Source: Planctomycetaceae bacterium
GTDB lineage: Bacteria > Planctomycetota > Phycisphaerae > Phycisphaerales > SM1A02
Assembly: GCA_947474205.1 (NCBI GenBank)
Contig: CANJIC010000079.1
Span: 1 to 8,320 of the forward strand
Reading direction: 5' to 3'
DNA length: 8,320 nucleotides
The position numbers and the translations under genes were made by a program. The notes under the pieces were generated by a model. The model had not been told where the DNA came from. It ran no database searches and saw nothing but the letters and a program-made list of their open reading frames with translations. Below, piece after piece: positions 1 through 5,668 of the stretch. Position 1 is the stretch's first letter; every line of letters starts with the position of its first letter.

Positions 1-329
1 GCCGACAAGGCGCCATCCACGCTGAATGTTTCCATGGCCGCGCGTTCCAAACACCAACCATGTTGATTGACCAACTCAACCCAACCGCGCGAGTCACCGC
101 GAATGCAAGCCACCGCGTGCACAATGCCTTCAATATTTTCCAGCACGCGCTCTGGACGCGACGCAACCGCAAGACCCGCATGCGCAAGGTGTTCAATGAT
201 TTCATTGGGTGTGACGCAAAAATCATGCATGGGTTTGGCGGCAACACCAAAGCAACATCGACGAATTTGATTTTCTAAATCAAGATGAAGAGGGACAACC
301 CGGACAGCGACTGTTTGAGTTTGATTCAT
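1..329 (-). CDS. Hypothetical protein, partial (C-terminus beyond the window edge)
   Basis: This reading frame starts at an ATG (complement of 327-329) and stays open for 109 codons to the left edge, so the C-terminal part is missing. I do not recognise the family. The visible part begins MNQTQTVAVRVVPLHLDLEN and looks like a soluble protein. It has no signal peptide or membrane segment. It is fairly rich in His, Cys and Trp, with a Cys pair near residues 25-26 and a segment near residues 80-95 that reads GWVELVNQHGWCLERAA. Codon use (many GCG, CGC and TTG codons) matches the neighbouring genes. It lies 95 bp downstream of the carbon-nitrogen hydrolase on the same strand and could share its transcript. 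No Shine-Dalgarno sequence precedes the ATG. It is probably a real gene because of its length, codon use and lack of a competing frame, but no function can be assigned. Confidence 0.6.
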   Translation of the reverse strand, partial: MNQTQTVAVRVVPLHLDLENQIRRCCFGVAAKPMHDFCVTPNEIIEHLAHAGLAVASRPERVLENIEGIVHAVACIRGDSRGWVELVNQHGWCLERAAMETFSVDGALS

Positions 330-424
330 GCTTTTGAAACGCCAAGTTCAAATTGAAAACCACCACACACGATGCCTGCAGTTTAAACCCATATGTCGCA
401 GAGTCAATAAAACATGCGGATTTC

Positions 425-1306
425 TTAGCAATCTTTTATGGTGCAATGTCCAAGTAACTCGCGGCGCATGTCCCGTAACGCCGGAAACTTGGCGCGCCAG
501 GCCCGGACTTCTTTCATATCAATTGTGGCGGTCAGTATTTCTGACTTGTCGCCGGCAACCGCCAGCACCTGGCCAGTGTGCGAAAGAATAAATGATTCGC
601 CCGCATATGAGGTGTTTGGCTCGTTGCCAACTCGATTGCACGCCACCACTACGGCTTGATTTTCTATGGCGCGGGCAATGCACAGCGCGCGCCGATGATC
701 GGCCCTAGGCGCGGGCCAGCATGCGGAAAGCGTGAACAACTCCGCGCCGGCAAGCGCCGCGTGGCGCCACAATTCTGGAAAGCGCAGGTCGTAGCAAATC
801 ATGGGCGCAACTGAAACAGCGTCATTGCTTTGCACCGCGCGCCGCGGATTGACTTTGGCAATGTCATCGTTGGAAATTTTTTGAGCAGGCTCTGAATGTG
901 TCGCGCTTGTGGCAAGGGCCAACTTCGCCACGGTCACGCTGTCGCCCGCTTGATAATGCGCGTGCTCGCTGGTGGGCGAGAACAAGTGCGTCTTGGCGTA
1001 GCGGGCAACAATGGTTCCTTGCGGGTCCGCTATGGCCACCATGTTCACAAATGAATCGCCGCGCGCCTGCGCGAAACCATGTTGTAAATAGCAGCCATAT
1101 TTTTTGGACTGCGCGCACGCGAACAATTCAGATTTTCCATCGGCCACGCGCGCGGGATTGTTGGTGAAACCACTCTCGGCCATTTCGGGCAACACCACCA
1201 GCGCATTGGACAAATCGCCAGCGCGCGCAAGCATGTCCACAATCAGCCCGCGCGATTCAGTCGGGTTTTCCCAAATGGGATCAAATTGAAGCGCGACACA
1301 TTTCAC
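425..1306 (-). CDS. Carbon-nitrogen hydrolase, omega-amidase (YafV/Nit2) type
   Basis: This is a nitrilase-superfamily amidase of 293 residues when started at GTG 1306. The catalytic triad is visible: Glu41 in VLPEM, Lys105 in AKTHLFSP and Cys171 in MICYDLRFPE. The motifs EHAHYQAG, ACWPAPRADHRRALCIARAIENQ and, near the C-terminus, WRAKFPALRDM resemble the YafV/omega-amidase branch. That branch hydrolyses 2-oxoglutaramate or 2-oxosuccinamate to the 2-oxo acid and ammonia in the cytosol. The protein is about 35 residues longer than E. coli YafV because of an inserted segment at about residues 127-163. The frame also stays open upstream through the tRNA-His gene, but that extension is only tRNA read as protein, so the GTG 7 bases after the tRNA is the best start. 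There is no Shine-Dalgarno site. The exact substrate is inferred from motif similarity; other small amidases of the superfamily are possible. Confidence 0.88.
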   Translation of the reverse strand: MKCVALQFDPIWENPTESRGLIVDMLARAGDLSNALVVLPEMAESGFTNNPARVADGKSELFACAQSKKYGCYLQHGFAQARGDSFVNMVAIADPQGTIVARYAKTHLFSPTSEHAHYQAGDSVTVAKLALATSATHSEPAQKISNDDIAKVNPRRAVQSNDAVSVAPMICYDLRFPELWRHAALAGAELFTLSACWPAPRADHRRALCIARAIENQAVVVACNRVGNEPNTSYAGESFILSHTGQVLAVAGDKSEILTATIDMKEVRAWRAKFPALRDMRRELLGHCTIKDC

Positions 1307-1313
1307 AAGAAAG

Positions 1314-1387
1314 GGCGATCGACGGGATTTGAACCCGCGACCCTCAGGATCACAACCCGATGCTCTACCTACTGAGCTACGACCGCC
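1314..1387 (-). tRNA. tRNA-His (anticodon GTG)
   Basis: Reading the minus strand from 1387, a complete cloverleaf can be folded. The acceptor stem is GCGGTCG with CGATCGC, the D stem GCTC/GAGC, the anticodon stem TCGGG/CCTGA around loop TTGTGAT, and the T stem GCGGG/CCCGT around TTCAAAT. The loop places the anticodon GTG, which reads histidine CAC/CAT codons. The gene also encodes the two histidine identity elements, the extra G at position -1 (base 1387) and discriminator C73 (base 1314), which can pair with each other. CCA is not encoded: the next bases are CTT, so CCA must be added after transcription. The 3' end is only 7 bases from the start codon of the downstream amidase gene. Confidence 0.97.
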
Positions 1388-1392
1388 ATATG

Positions 1393-1430
1393 AGCGTGAC
1401 ACTTTACGGCATTTGGAGCGCCGTGGGCAA
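1393..1430 (-). promoter_or_regulatory. Candidate sigma-70-type promoter for tRNA-His and the amidase gene
   Basis: On the minus strand, a TTGCCC hexamer (1425-1430) and a TAAAGT hexamer (1401-1406) are separated by 18 bases. This would start transcription near 1393-1394, about 6 bases before the tRNA 5' end. Spacing and position suit a tRNA promoter, but the match rests on two short hexamers only. Confidence 0.35.
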
Positions 1431-1437
1431 AGTGAAT

Positions 1438-1566
1438 TTATTTTTTTAACTTGTGAGCAATGTCTAGCAGTGGGAAGCCATGTGCGGCAATGCGCGGTTG
1501 GATTTGTTCAATCATGAAACGCCAAGCGCTTGAAGTGCGCCCCAAATAGAGCGTGAATTCTTGCAT
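1438..1566 (-). CDS. Possible small protein, 42 residues
   Basis: This short frame begins at an ATG (complement of 1564-1566) and ends at TAA (1438-1440). It encodes MQEFTLYLGRTSSAWRFMIE followed by 22 more residues and ends in HKLKK. Its composition is protein-like and codon use resembles the neighbours. The same frame remains open upstream to 1692, inside the 5' end of pckA on the other strand, so an earlier start cannot be excluded. There is no clear Shine-Dalgarno site. It sits 50 bp upstream of tRNA-His on the same strand, head to head with pckA. I recognise no family. It may equally be a chance ORF in the pckA upstream region. Confidence 0.3.
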   Translation of the reverse strand: MQEFTLYLGRTSSAWRFMIEQIQPRIAAHGFPLLDIAHKLKK

Positions 1567-1576
1567 GATTTGCGAC

Positions 1577-1606
1577 TTGGTTTCATCTTTGGGTTCGTGG
1601 TAGAGT
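1577..1606 (+). promoter_or_regulatory. Candidate promoter for pckA
   Basis: TTGGTT (1577-1582) and TAGAGT (1601-1606) are separated by 18 bases and would place a start near 1613. That gives pckA a leader of roughly 29 bases containing its ribosome binding site. This is a weak two-hexamer match. Confidence 0.25.
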
Positions 1607-1627
1607 TCTCCGTTTCGACTTTGTCTC

Positions 1628-1634
1628 AAAGGAG
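1628..1634 (+). promoter_or_regulatory. Shine-Dalgarno site of pckA
   Basis: AAAGGAG lies 7 bases before the ATG at 1642. It fixes the start there rather than at the in-frame TTG at 1561, and it is one of only two strong ribosome binding sites in the window. Confidence 0.85.
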
Positions 1635-1641
1635 CCACAAC

Positions 1642-3222
1642 ATGCCAACCGCAACCGATCGCAAACTTGATTTTGGAACCGCAGTCATTCACGCGAATTT
1701 GCCAGTACCAAGATTGGTGGAGTTGGCGCTTGCGCGAGGCGAAGGCGTACTTGCTTCAAACGGCGCAATCACATGCGATACAGGCGACCGCACCGGCCGC
1801 AGTCCCAACGATAAATATTTGGAGGACACCGCTGGCATTCACGGCAACATTGATTGGGGCAAAGTCAATCAAGCCATTTCGCCTGAGAATTTTGACGCGC
1901 TTGAGGCGCTGGCCATGGATCACTTGCGTCAGCGTCGCGATTTGTTCCGCTTTGACGGCTATGCGGGCGCCGACACCAAGTATCGCTGCAAAGTCAGCGT
2001 GTTCACGGAAGAGGCGTGGCACTCGCTCTTCGCCAAAACACTTTTCATCAACGCCGAGGCAAATGAACTTTCCACTTGGCAGCAAGATTGGACCATCATC
2101 AACGCGGGCTCCATGAAGTTGACCGATCCAACCAAGTACGGCGTGACTGGTGGCGTGGCCATTATTCAAAGCCTTGAGCGCAAGAAAGTGGTGATCATTG
2201 GCACGCGCTATGCGGGTGAAATGAAGAAGAGCATTTTCTACGCCATGAATTACGACTTGCCAGATCGCGGCGTGTTTCCAATGCATTGCTCGGCCAATGT
2301 GGACCGCAAGGATGCCAAGAATGTGGCTATTTTCTTTGGTCTTTCTGGCACGGGCAAGACCACGCTTAGCGCCGATCCAAATCGCGATTTGGTGGGCGAT
2401 GACGAGCACGGTTGGAGCGACCGCGGCGTGTTCAACATTGAAGGCGGCTGCTACGCCAAGTGCATTAAACTTTCTCTGGCCACCGAGCCGGAGATTTTCA
2501 AGGCGATTCGCTTTGGAAGCGTGTTGGAAAATACGACTGTTGATCCGGTCACGCGCATTCCTGATTACGACAGCACCAAGCGCACGGAAAATACGCGCGC
2601 CACGTATCCGCTAAGCCACATTGCCAACGCGGTCATGCCAAGCGTCGCGGGTCAGCCAACCAATTGCATCTTTCTTTCCGCGGATGCCTTTGGCGTGTTG
2701 CCACCACTTTCCAAATTGACACCTGAGCAAGCGCAGTATTACTTTTTGAATGGATACACATCCAAGTTGGCGGGCACCGAGGCTGGCGTGACCGAGCCTC
2801 AGCCAAATTTCAGCGCGTGCTTTGGCGGGCCATTCATGCCGCGCGCGCCAATGGTGTATGCCACCATGTTGGCGGATCGCATTCGCAAGAACTCAACCGA
2901 TGTGTGGTTGCTCAACACGGGTTGGACTGGCGGCGCATACGGAGTTGGTAGCCGATTTAAGCTGGCTTACACGCGCGCCATGGTCACGGCCATCTTGAAC
3001 GGCTCGCTGAAAAATGTGAAGACCACAACGCATCCGATCTTTGGTTTGCATATGCCAGTGGAAGTGCCGGGCGTTCCAAGCGAAGTGCTTGATCCGCGCA
3101 AGACCTGGAAGGATGGCGCCGCTTACGACGCCAGCGCCAAGCAATTGGCTGCCAAATTCCGCGCCAATGACACCAAGTTTGCCATCAGCGACGCGGTGCG
3201 CGCGGCGGGTCCAACGGTTTGA
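1642..3222 (+). CDS. pckA: Phosphoenolpyruvate carboxykinase (ATP)
   Basis: This 526-residue cytosolic enzyme converts oxaloacetate and ATP to phosphoenolpyruvate, CO2 and ADP, the entry step of gluconeogenesis. In some bacteria it runs in reverse to fix CO2. The ATP-dependent family is clear from several motifs: the substrate-binding RTGRSPNDK (residues 50-58), the P-loop GLSGTGKTTLS (233-243), and the metal and nucleotide-binding LVGDDEHGW (250-258). Further family motifs are MHCSANV and WTGGAYGVGSRF. Length is close to the 540 residues of the E. coli enzyme, and both ends look complete. The start is set by a strong AAAGGAG site. The next plus-strand gene, ilvA, follows after 178 bp filled by a tandem repeat array whose register reaches back into the last codons of pckA. 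No operon with other gluconeogenic genes is visible. Confidence 0.98.
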   Translation: MPTATDRKLDFGTAVIHANLPVPRLVELALARGEGVLASNGAITCDTGDRTGRSPNDKYLEDTAGIHGNIDWGKVNQAISPENFDALEALAMDHLRQRRDLFRFDGYAGADTKYRCKVSVFTEEAWHSLFAKTLFINAEANELSTWQQDWTIINAGSMKLTDPTKYGVTGGVAIIQSLERKKVVIIGTRYAGEMKKSIFYAMNYDLPDRGVFPMHCSANVDRKDAKNVAIFFGLSGTGKTTLSADPNRDLVGDDEHGWSDRGVFNIEGGCYAKCIKLSLATEPEIFKAIRFGSVLENTTVDPVTRIPDYDSTKRTENTRATYPLSHIANAVMPSVAGQPTNCIFLSADAFGVLPPLSKLTPEQAQYYFLNGYTSKLAGTEAGVTEPQPNFSACFGGPFMPRAPMVYATMLADRIRKNSTDVWLLNTGWTGGAYGVGSRFKLAYTRAMVTAILNGSLKNVKTTTHPIFGLHMPVEVPGVPSEVLDPRKTWKDGAAYDASAKQLAAKFRANDTKFAISDAVRAAGPTV

Positions 3223-3228
3223 CGATCA

Positions 3229-3390
3229 TGTCAAACTTGACGTGCATGTTTAGCGTGACACGTATGTCAAACTTGACGCGAATGTTTAGCGTGACACGCG
3301 TGTCGCACTTGACGTGCATGTTTAGCGTGACGCGCATGGCGCACTTGACGCGCATCTCGCACTTGACACGTGCAGCAAGTTTGACGTCAA
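3229..3390 (+). repeat. Tandem array of nine 18-bp units (36-bp higher-order period)
   Basis: Nine 18-bp units follow without gaps, starting at 3229, 3247, 3265, 3283, 3301, 3319, 3337, 3355 and 3373. The first six alternate between type A (TGTCAAACTTGACGTGCA and variants) and type B (TGTTTAGCGTGACACGTA and variants), giving a 36-bp period. Units 7 and 8 are both A-like and unit 9 is diverged. A weaker unit with TTGACGNNCA in the same register lies at 3211-3228 and contains the pckA stop codon. Type A units contain the inverted repeat GTCAA-AC-TTGAC. Perfect palindromes also occur at 3293-3304 (GACACGCGTGTC) and 3381-3390 (TTGACGTCAA). The last unit runs straight into the ilvA Shine-Dalgarno site. 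Because 18 is a multiple of three, one frame stays open throughout (from ATG 3228 to TGA 3402-3404), giving hexapeptide repeats such as MSNLTR and MFSVTR. Confidence 0.95.
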
Positions 3391-3395
3391 AGGAG
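3389..3395 (+). promoter_or_regulatory. Shine-Dalgarno site of ilvA
   Basis: AAAGGAG lies 5 bases before the GTG at 3401. It supports this non-ATG start and overlaps the end of the tandem repeat array. Confidence 0.85.
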
Positions 3396-3400
3396 ATTCA

Positions 3401-4648
3401 GTGAGCGTTTCAACCGCAAGCGAAGTGACCTACGCCGACATTCTCGCGGCGCAGGCGCGCATTGACAGCGGAATTATTCGCACGTCGTGCCAAGAGAGCG
3501 CGGCTTTGAGCGAGTTGTGCGGCGCCAGTATTTTTTGCAAGACGGAATATTTGCAGCGCACCGGAAGTTTCAAGGAGCGTGGCGCGCGCAACGCGTTGCT
3601 TTTGTTGGATGCGGCCACGCGCAAGCGCGGCGTGATTGCGGCCAGCGCGGGCAATCACGCGTTGGCGCTTGCCTATCACGGACGCGAACTTTCAATTCCA
3701 ATCACGGTGGTCATGCCCAAGGGCGCGCCGCTGGTGAAGCAGACACGTTGCCACGCCTTTGGCGCCAAAGTTGTGCTGCACGGGCAAAATATTGCCGAGG
3801 CCAAAGTGAAAGCCGACGAGATTGCCGCCGCGGAAAAATTAACCTACATACATGGCTTCAACGACGCCGCGATCATCGCGGGCGCGGGCACAATTGGGCT
3901 TGAAATCATTGAACAAGTGAAGAACGTGGACGCCATTGTTGTCCCCGTGGGCGGCGCTGGTTTGATCGCGGGGCTGGCCATTGCGGTGAAGGAGAAAAAT
4001 CCGCGCGTGAAAGTGATTGGCGTGGAGCCGGAGCGTTGTCCAAGTTTGCACAACGCTTTGCAAGCGGGTCATCCGGTGGACGCGTGGCACGGCGCAACGT
4101 TGGCGGATGGTTTGGCGGTGCCGCAAGTGGGCGACCGCGCCTTCGCGTTGGCGCGCGAGCGCGTGGATGAAGTGGTGACTGTGCGCGAGGAACATATCGC
4201 GCTGGCCATCTTGCGAATTCTGGAATTGGAGAAGGGCGTGGTCGAGGGCGCGGGCGCGGTTGGCTTGGCCGCGTTCTTGGCTGAAAAATTAAATTCACTG
4301 CATGGCAAGCGCGTGGCCATTGTGTTGTGCGGTGGCAACATTGATCCCATGATGTTGACGCGCGTGATCGAGCGCGGCGTTGTGTTGGATGAGCGCATGG
4401 CGCAATTCACGGCCGTGATTTCCGATCGGCCTGGTGGATTGGCGGAACTTGCCGCAACGATTGCGCAGGTTGGAGCAAGCGTGAAACAAATCGAGCACGA
4501 CCGAACATTTGGTGGCGCCGATGTGAGCACCGTCATGGTGAAGTGCACGCTTGAAGTGCGCGACGGCGATCACTTGTCGCAGTTGCGCGCCGCGCTTGTG
4601 GCCAAGGGCATTCGCATTATTTCAGAGTCCAAGCCACTGGAAGATTGA
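3401..4648 (+). CDS. ilvA: Threonine ammonia-lyase with C-terminal ACT domain
   Basis: This 415-residue pyridoxal-phosphate enzyme deaminates L-threonine to 2-oxobutyrate and ammonia, the first step towards isoleucine. The PLP lysine is Lys58 in TGSFKERGARNALL. SAGNHA (residues 82-87) and the glycine loop VPVGGAGLIAG (from residue 181) bind substrate and cofactor phosphate. From about residue 328 a single ACT domain follows (FTAVISDRPGGLAELAATI, then a second half near residue 370), which usually binds an amino-acid effector. The layout matches the short threonine ammonia-lyase with one ACT domain, and differs from the roughly 510-residue E. coli IlvA, which has a tandem regulatory domain. 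The same architecture occurs in TdcB-like catabolic enzymes, so a degradative role is the alternative. The GTG start is supported by AAAGGAG. No other isoleucine genes are adjacent. Confidence 0.94.
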   Translation: MSVSTASEVTYADILAAQARIDSGIIRTSCQESAALSELCGASIFCKTEYLQRTGSFKERGARNALLLLDAATRKRGVIAASAGNHALALAYHGRELSIPITVVMPKGAPLVKQTRCHAFGAKVVLHGQNIAEAKVKADEIAAAEKLTYIHGFNDAAIIAGAGTIGLEIIEQVKNVDAIVVPVGGAGLIAGLAIAVKEKNPRVKVIGVEPERCPSLHNALQAGHPVDAWHGATLADGLAVPQVGDRAFALARERVDEVVTVREEHIALAILRILELEKGVVEGAGAVGLAAFLAEKLNSLHGKRVAIVLCGGNIDPMMLTRVIERGVVLDERMAQFTAVISDRPGGLAELAATIAQVGASVKQIEHDRTFGGADVSTVMVKCTLEVRDGDHLSQLRAALVAKGIRIISESKPLED

Positions 4649-4716
4649 GTCGCGTGCGTCGCGACGGCGTGCGAAAATTAAAAAGTTTTTGTACCAATTC
4701 TTCGGAATGTCCATCC

Positions 4717-4774
4717 GTGCGCGGTGGTAGGGGTGACCCATCAACCTGTCGCCACTGCGCGCATTGAAGCGCAG
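4717..4774 (+). other. Potential mutually exclusive RNA hairpins downstream of ilvA
   Basis: An 11-bp stem can form between 4717-4727 (GTGCGCGGTGG) and 4752-4762 (CCACTGCGCGC), including two G-U pairs, around a 24-base loop. That loop can fold again through GGG-TGA-CCC or AGG/CCT. The 3' arm contains CTGCGC (4755-4760), which can instead pair perfectly with GCGCAG at 4769-4774 across an 8-base loop. The two hairpins cannot form together, the layout of attenuators and riboswitch expression platforms. I do not recognise a known riboswitch or small RNA class here. Confidence 0.4.
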
Positions 4775-4795
4775 GTATCGGGCTTTTGAATCCAT

Positions 4796-4820
4796 AAAAA
4801 CCGTGAATTACGCCGTTTTT
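4796..4820 (+). terminator. Weak hairpin with flanking A and T runs, possible terminator
   Basis: AAAAAC (4796-4801) pairs with GTTTTT (4815-4820). The stem continues as CGT/ACG (4802-4804 with 4810-4812) around the loop GAATT, with a CC bulge. The stem is AT-rich and weak. As the base of the stem is itself the T run, it could act in either direction. It could end transcripts coming from ilvA or be the last part of the hairpin switch just upstream. Confidence 0.3.
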
Positions 4821-4908
4821 AGCATGAATATGCCATACATGAACAATTCATAAAATATTTCAAAGTGGCGCTTCAGTCACTTCTTGAATGGCCCGAAGTC
4901 ATTGCGCC

Positions 4909-5496
4909 ATGACAGATATTTCAAAAACCAACAACGTTCTGACCACCGGCGAAGTCGCCATTATTTGCAAAGTTGCCGCTCGAACCGTGAGCAAGTGGAT
5001 TGATTGCGGCCGACTTGAGGGTTACCGCATTCCAGGCAGCCGCGATCGGCGCGTGACGCACGAGGCGCTGGAAAATTTCATGCGCAAACATAGTTTGCCT
5101 TTGGCTGGATTTGCCGAGGCGCTTGGCCAGGGAACGTTGCTGATTGTGGACGCCAACGCGACCACTGCGCAAACGTTGCGCGATGTGATTGTGCAAGAAA
5201 CAAAACGCCAGGTGTTCATTGTGCGCGGCGCCTTTGAAGCCGGCGTGCTGTGTGAGCGATCGCGTCCAAGCGCCATTGTTGTGGATTGCAACATTGGCGT
5301 GAACGAAGCGGCTGGATTGGCGTCGTGGTTGCGCTGTGAAAATCGAGCCACGCGCGTTGTGGCCATCGGCGAGACGCTCACCGCGGCCGACGATGTAACT
5401 TTAATGCGCGCGGGCGTTGGCGCGATTGTGCGCAAGCCCTGCACCGTGCGCGCCATTCTGACGGCGCTTGAGAATCGCATGTCGCAAGCGGGATAA
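4909..5496 (+). CDS. Excisionase-type HTH protein with C-terminal receiver-like domain
   Basis: The protein has 195 residues from ATG 4909. An excisionase/MerR-type helix-turn-helix covers about residues 10-60 (VLTTGEVAIICKVAARTVSK, then GRLEGYRIPGSRDRRVT). After a short linker, a CheY-like receiver fold runs from about residue 75 to the end. Classical response regulators have the opposite order, receiver first. The putative phosphoacceptor Asp126 (AIVVDCN) and Lys176-Pro177 (VRKPCT) are present. The usual acidic pair is reduced to one Asp (LLIVDAN), and the conserved Ser/Thr position reads VVAIGE, so phosphorylation may be weak or absent. No histidine kinase lies nearby. Inference: a DNA-binding regulator of the type common in planctomycetes, target unknown. 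ATG 4909 fits the short N-terminus I expect for this family, but ATG 4888 (7 residues longer) is possible; neither has a Shine-Dalgarno site. Confidence 0.82.
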   Translation: MTDISKTNNVLTTGEVAIICKVAARTVSKWIDCGRLEGYRIPGSRDRRVTHEALENFMRKHSLPLAGFAEALGQGTLLIVDANATTAQTLRDVIVQETKRQVFIVRGAFEAGVLCERSRPSAIVVDCNIGVNEAAGLASWLRCENRATRVVAIGETLTAADDVTLMRAGVGAIVRKPCTVRAILTALENRMSQAG

Positions 5497-5501
5497 AGCG
5501 C

Positions 5502-5642
5502 GTGAATGTTGGCGCGCGTGATTATGCCGGCGTAGTTGTGCCGGCGTGGCTGGCGCGTGAACTTGTGCACAATGAAATTGTGTTCGCCACCGTGACAATG
5601 AAATACCGCCATCTCAGCGGTGATTCATTGTGCTCCCAATAG
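5502..5642 (+). CDS. Possible small protein, 46 residues
   Basis: This frame opens at GTG 5502, five bases after the stop of the HTH-receiver gene, and ends at TAG 5640-5642. It encodes MNVGARDYAGVVVPAWLARE followed by 26 residues. Codon choice (GCG, GCC, CGT, GTG) is like that of the surrounding genes, and it fills most of an otherwise empty gap. Against it, the start is GTG, there is no Shine-Dalgarno site, and no family is recognised. Its end overlaps a strong hairpin at 5595-5631, so the sequence may instead be constrained as RNA or DNA structure. Confidence 0.22.
   Translation: MNVGARDYAGVVVPAWLARELVHNEIVFATVTMKYRHLSGDSLCSQ
5568..5582 (+). other. Short perfect hairpin
   Basis: CACAAT and ATTGTG form a perfect 6-bp stem around the loop GAA. 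The first half of the sequence, ACAATGAAAT, occurs again at 5595-5604 in the 5' arm of the next hairpin. Confidence 0.45.
5595..5631 (+). other. Long imperfect hairpin upstream of nadE
   Basis: ACAATGAA (5595-5602) pairs perfectly with TTCATTGT (5624-5631). After a 2x2 internal mismatch, ACCGC (5605-5609) pairs with GCGGT (5617-5621) around the 7-base loop CATCTCA. No T run follows on the plus strand, so it is not a typical intrinsic terminator. It ends 37 bases before the nadE start and could be an operator, an mRNA leader structure or a transcript end. Confidence 0.5.
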
Positions 5643-5655
5643 CGTGAAGAATTCG

Positions 5656-5661
5656 TAGCAT
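5656..5661 (+). promoter_or_regulatory. Candidate -10 element of nadE
   Basis: TAGCAT ends 7 bases before the nadE ATG at 5669, which has no Shine-Dalgarno site. If used, transcription would start at or next to the ATG and give a leaderless mRNA. No convincing -35 element is seen. The motif CGTAGNATC recurs immediately before mutL. Confidence 0.3.
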
Positions 5662-5668
5662 CTGCCAC

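Noticed and set aside
1307..1402. 32-residue N-terminal extension of the carbon-nitrogen hydrolase
   Set aside because: It is the tRNA-His gene read as protein (SSVGRASGCDPEGRGFKSRR is a familiar tRNA artefact). The cloverleaf is complete, so the coding region begins at GTG 1306.
1561..1641. 27-codon N-terminal extension of pckA from TTG 1561
   Set aside because: AAAGGAG stands 7 bases before ATG 1642, and the extension has no resemblance to the PEPCK N-terminus.
1756..2409. 217-codon open frame on the minus strand within pckA
   Set aside because: It is fully antisense to a strongly supported gene. The sequence looks like a shadow of the biased third codon positions and resembles no family I know.
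3229..3390. CRISPR array
   Set aside because: Units are contiguous 18-mers without unique spacers, and no cas genes are present.
3363..3391. Promoter for ilvA from the consensus -35 hexamer TTGACA at 3363-3368
   Set aside because: No -10-like hexamer lies 16-18 bases downstream, and TTGAC is simply part of every type A repeat unit.
5022..5612. 196-codon open frame on the minus strand across the HTH-receiver gene
   Set aside because: It is antisense to a gene with clear domains and has low-information composition rich in Arg, Ser, Ala and Thr, a typical shadow frame.
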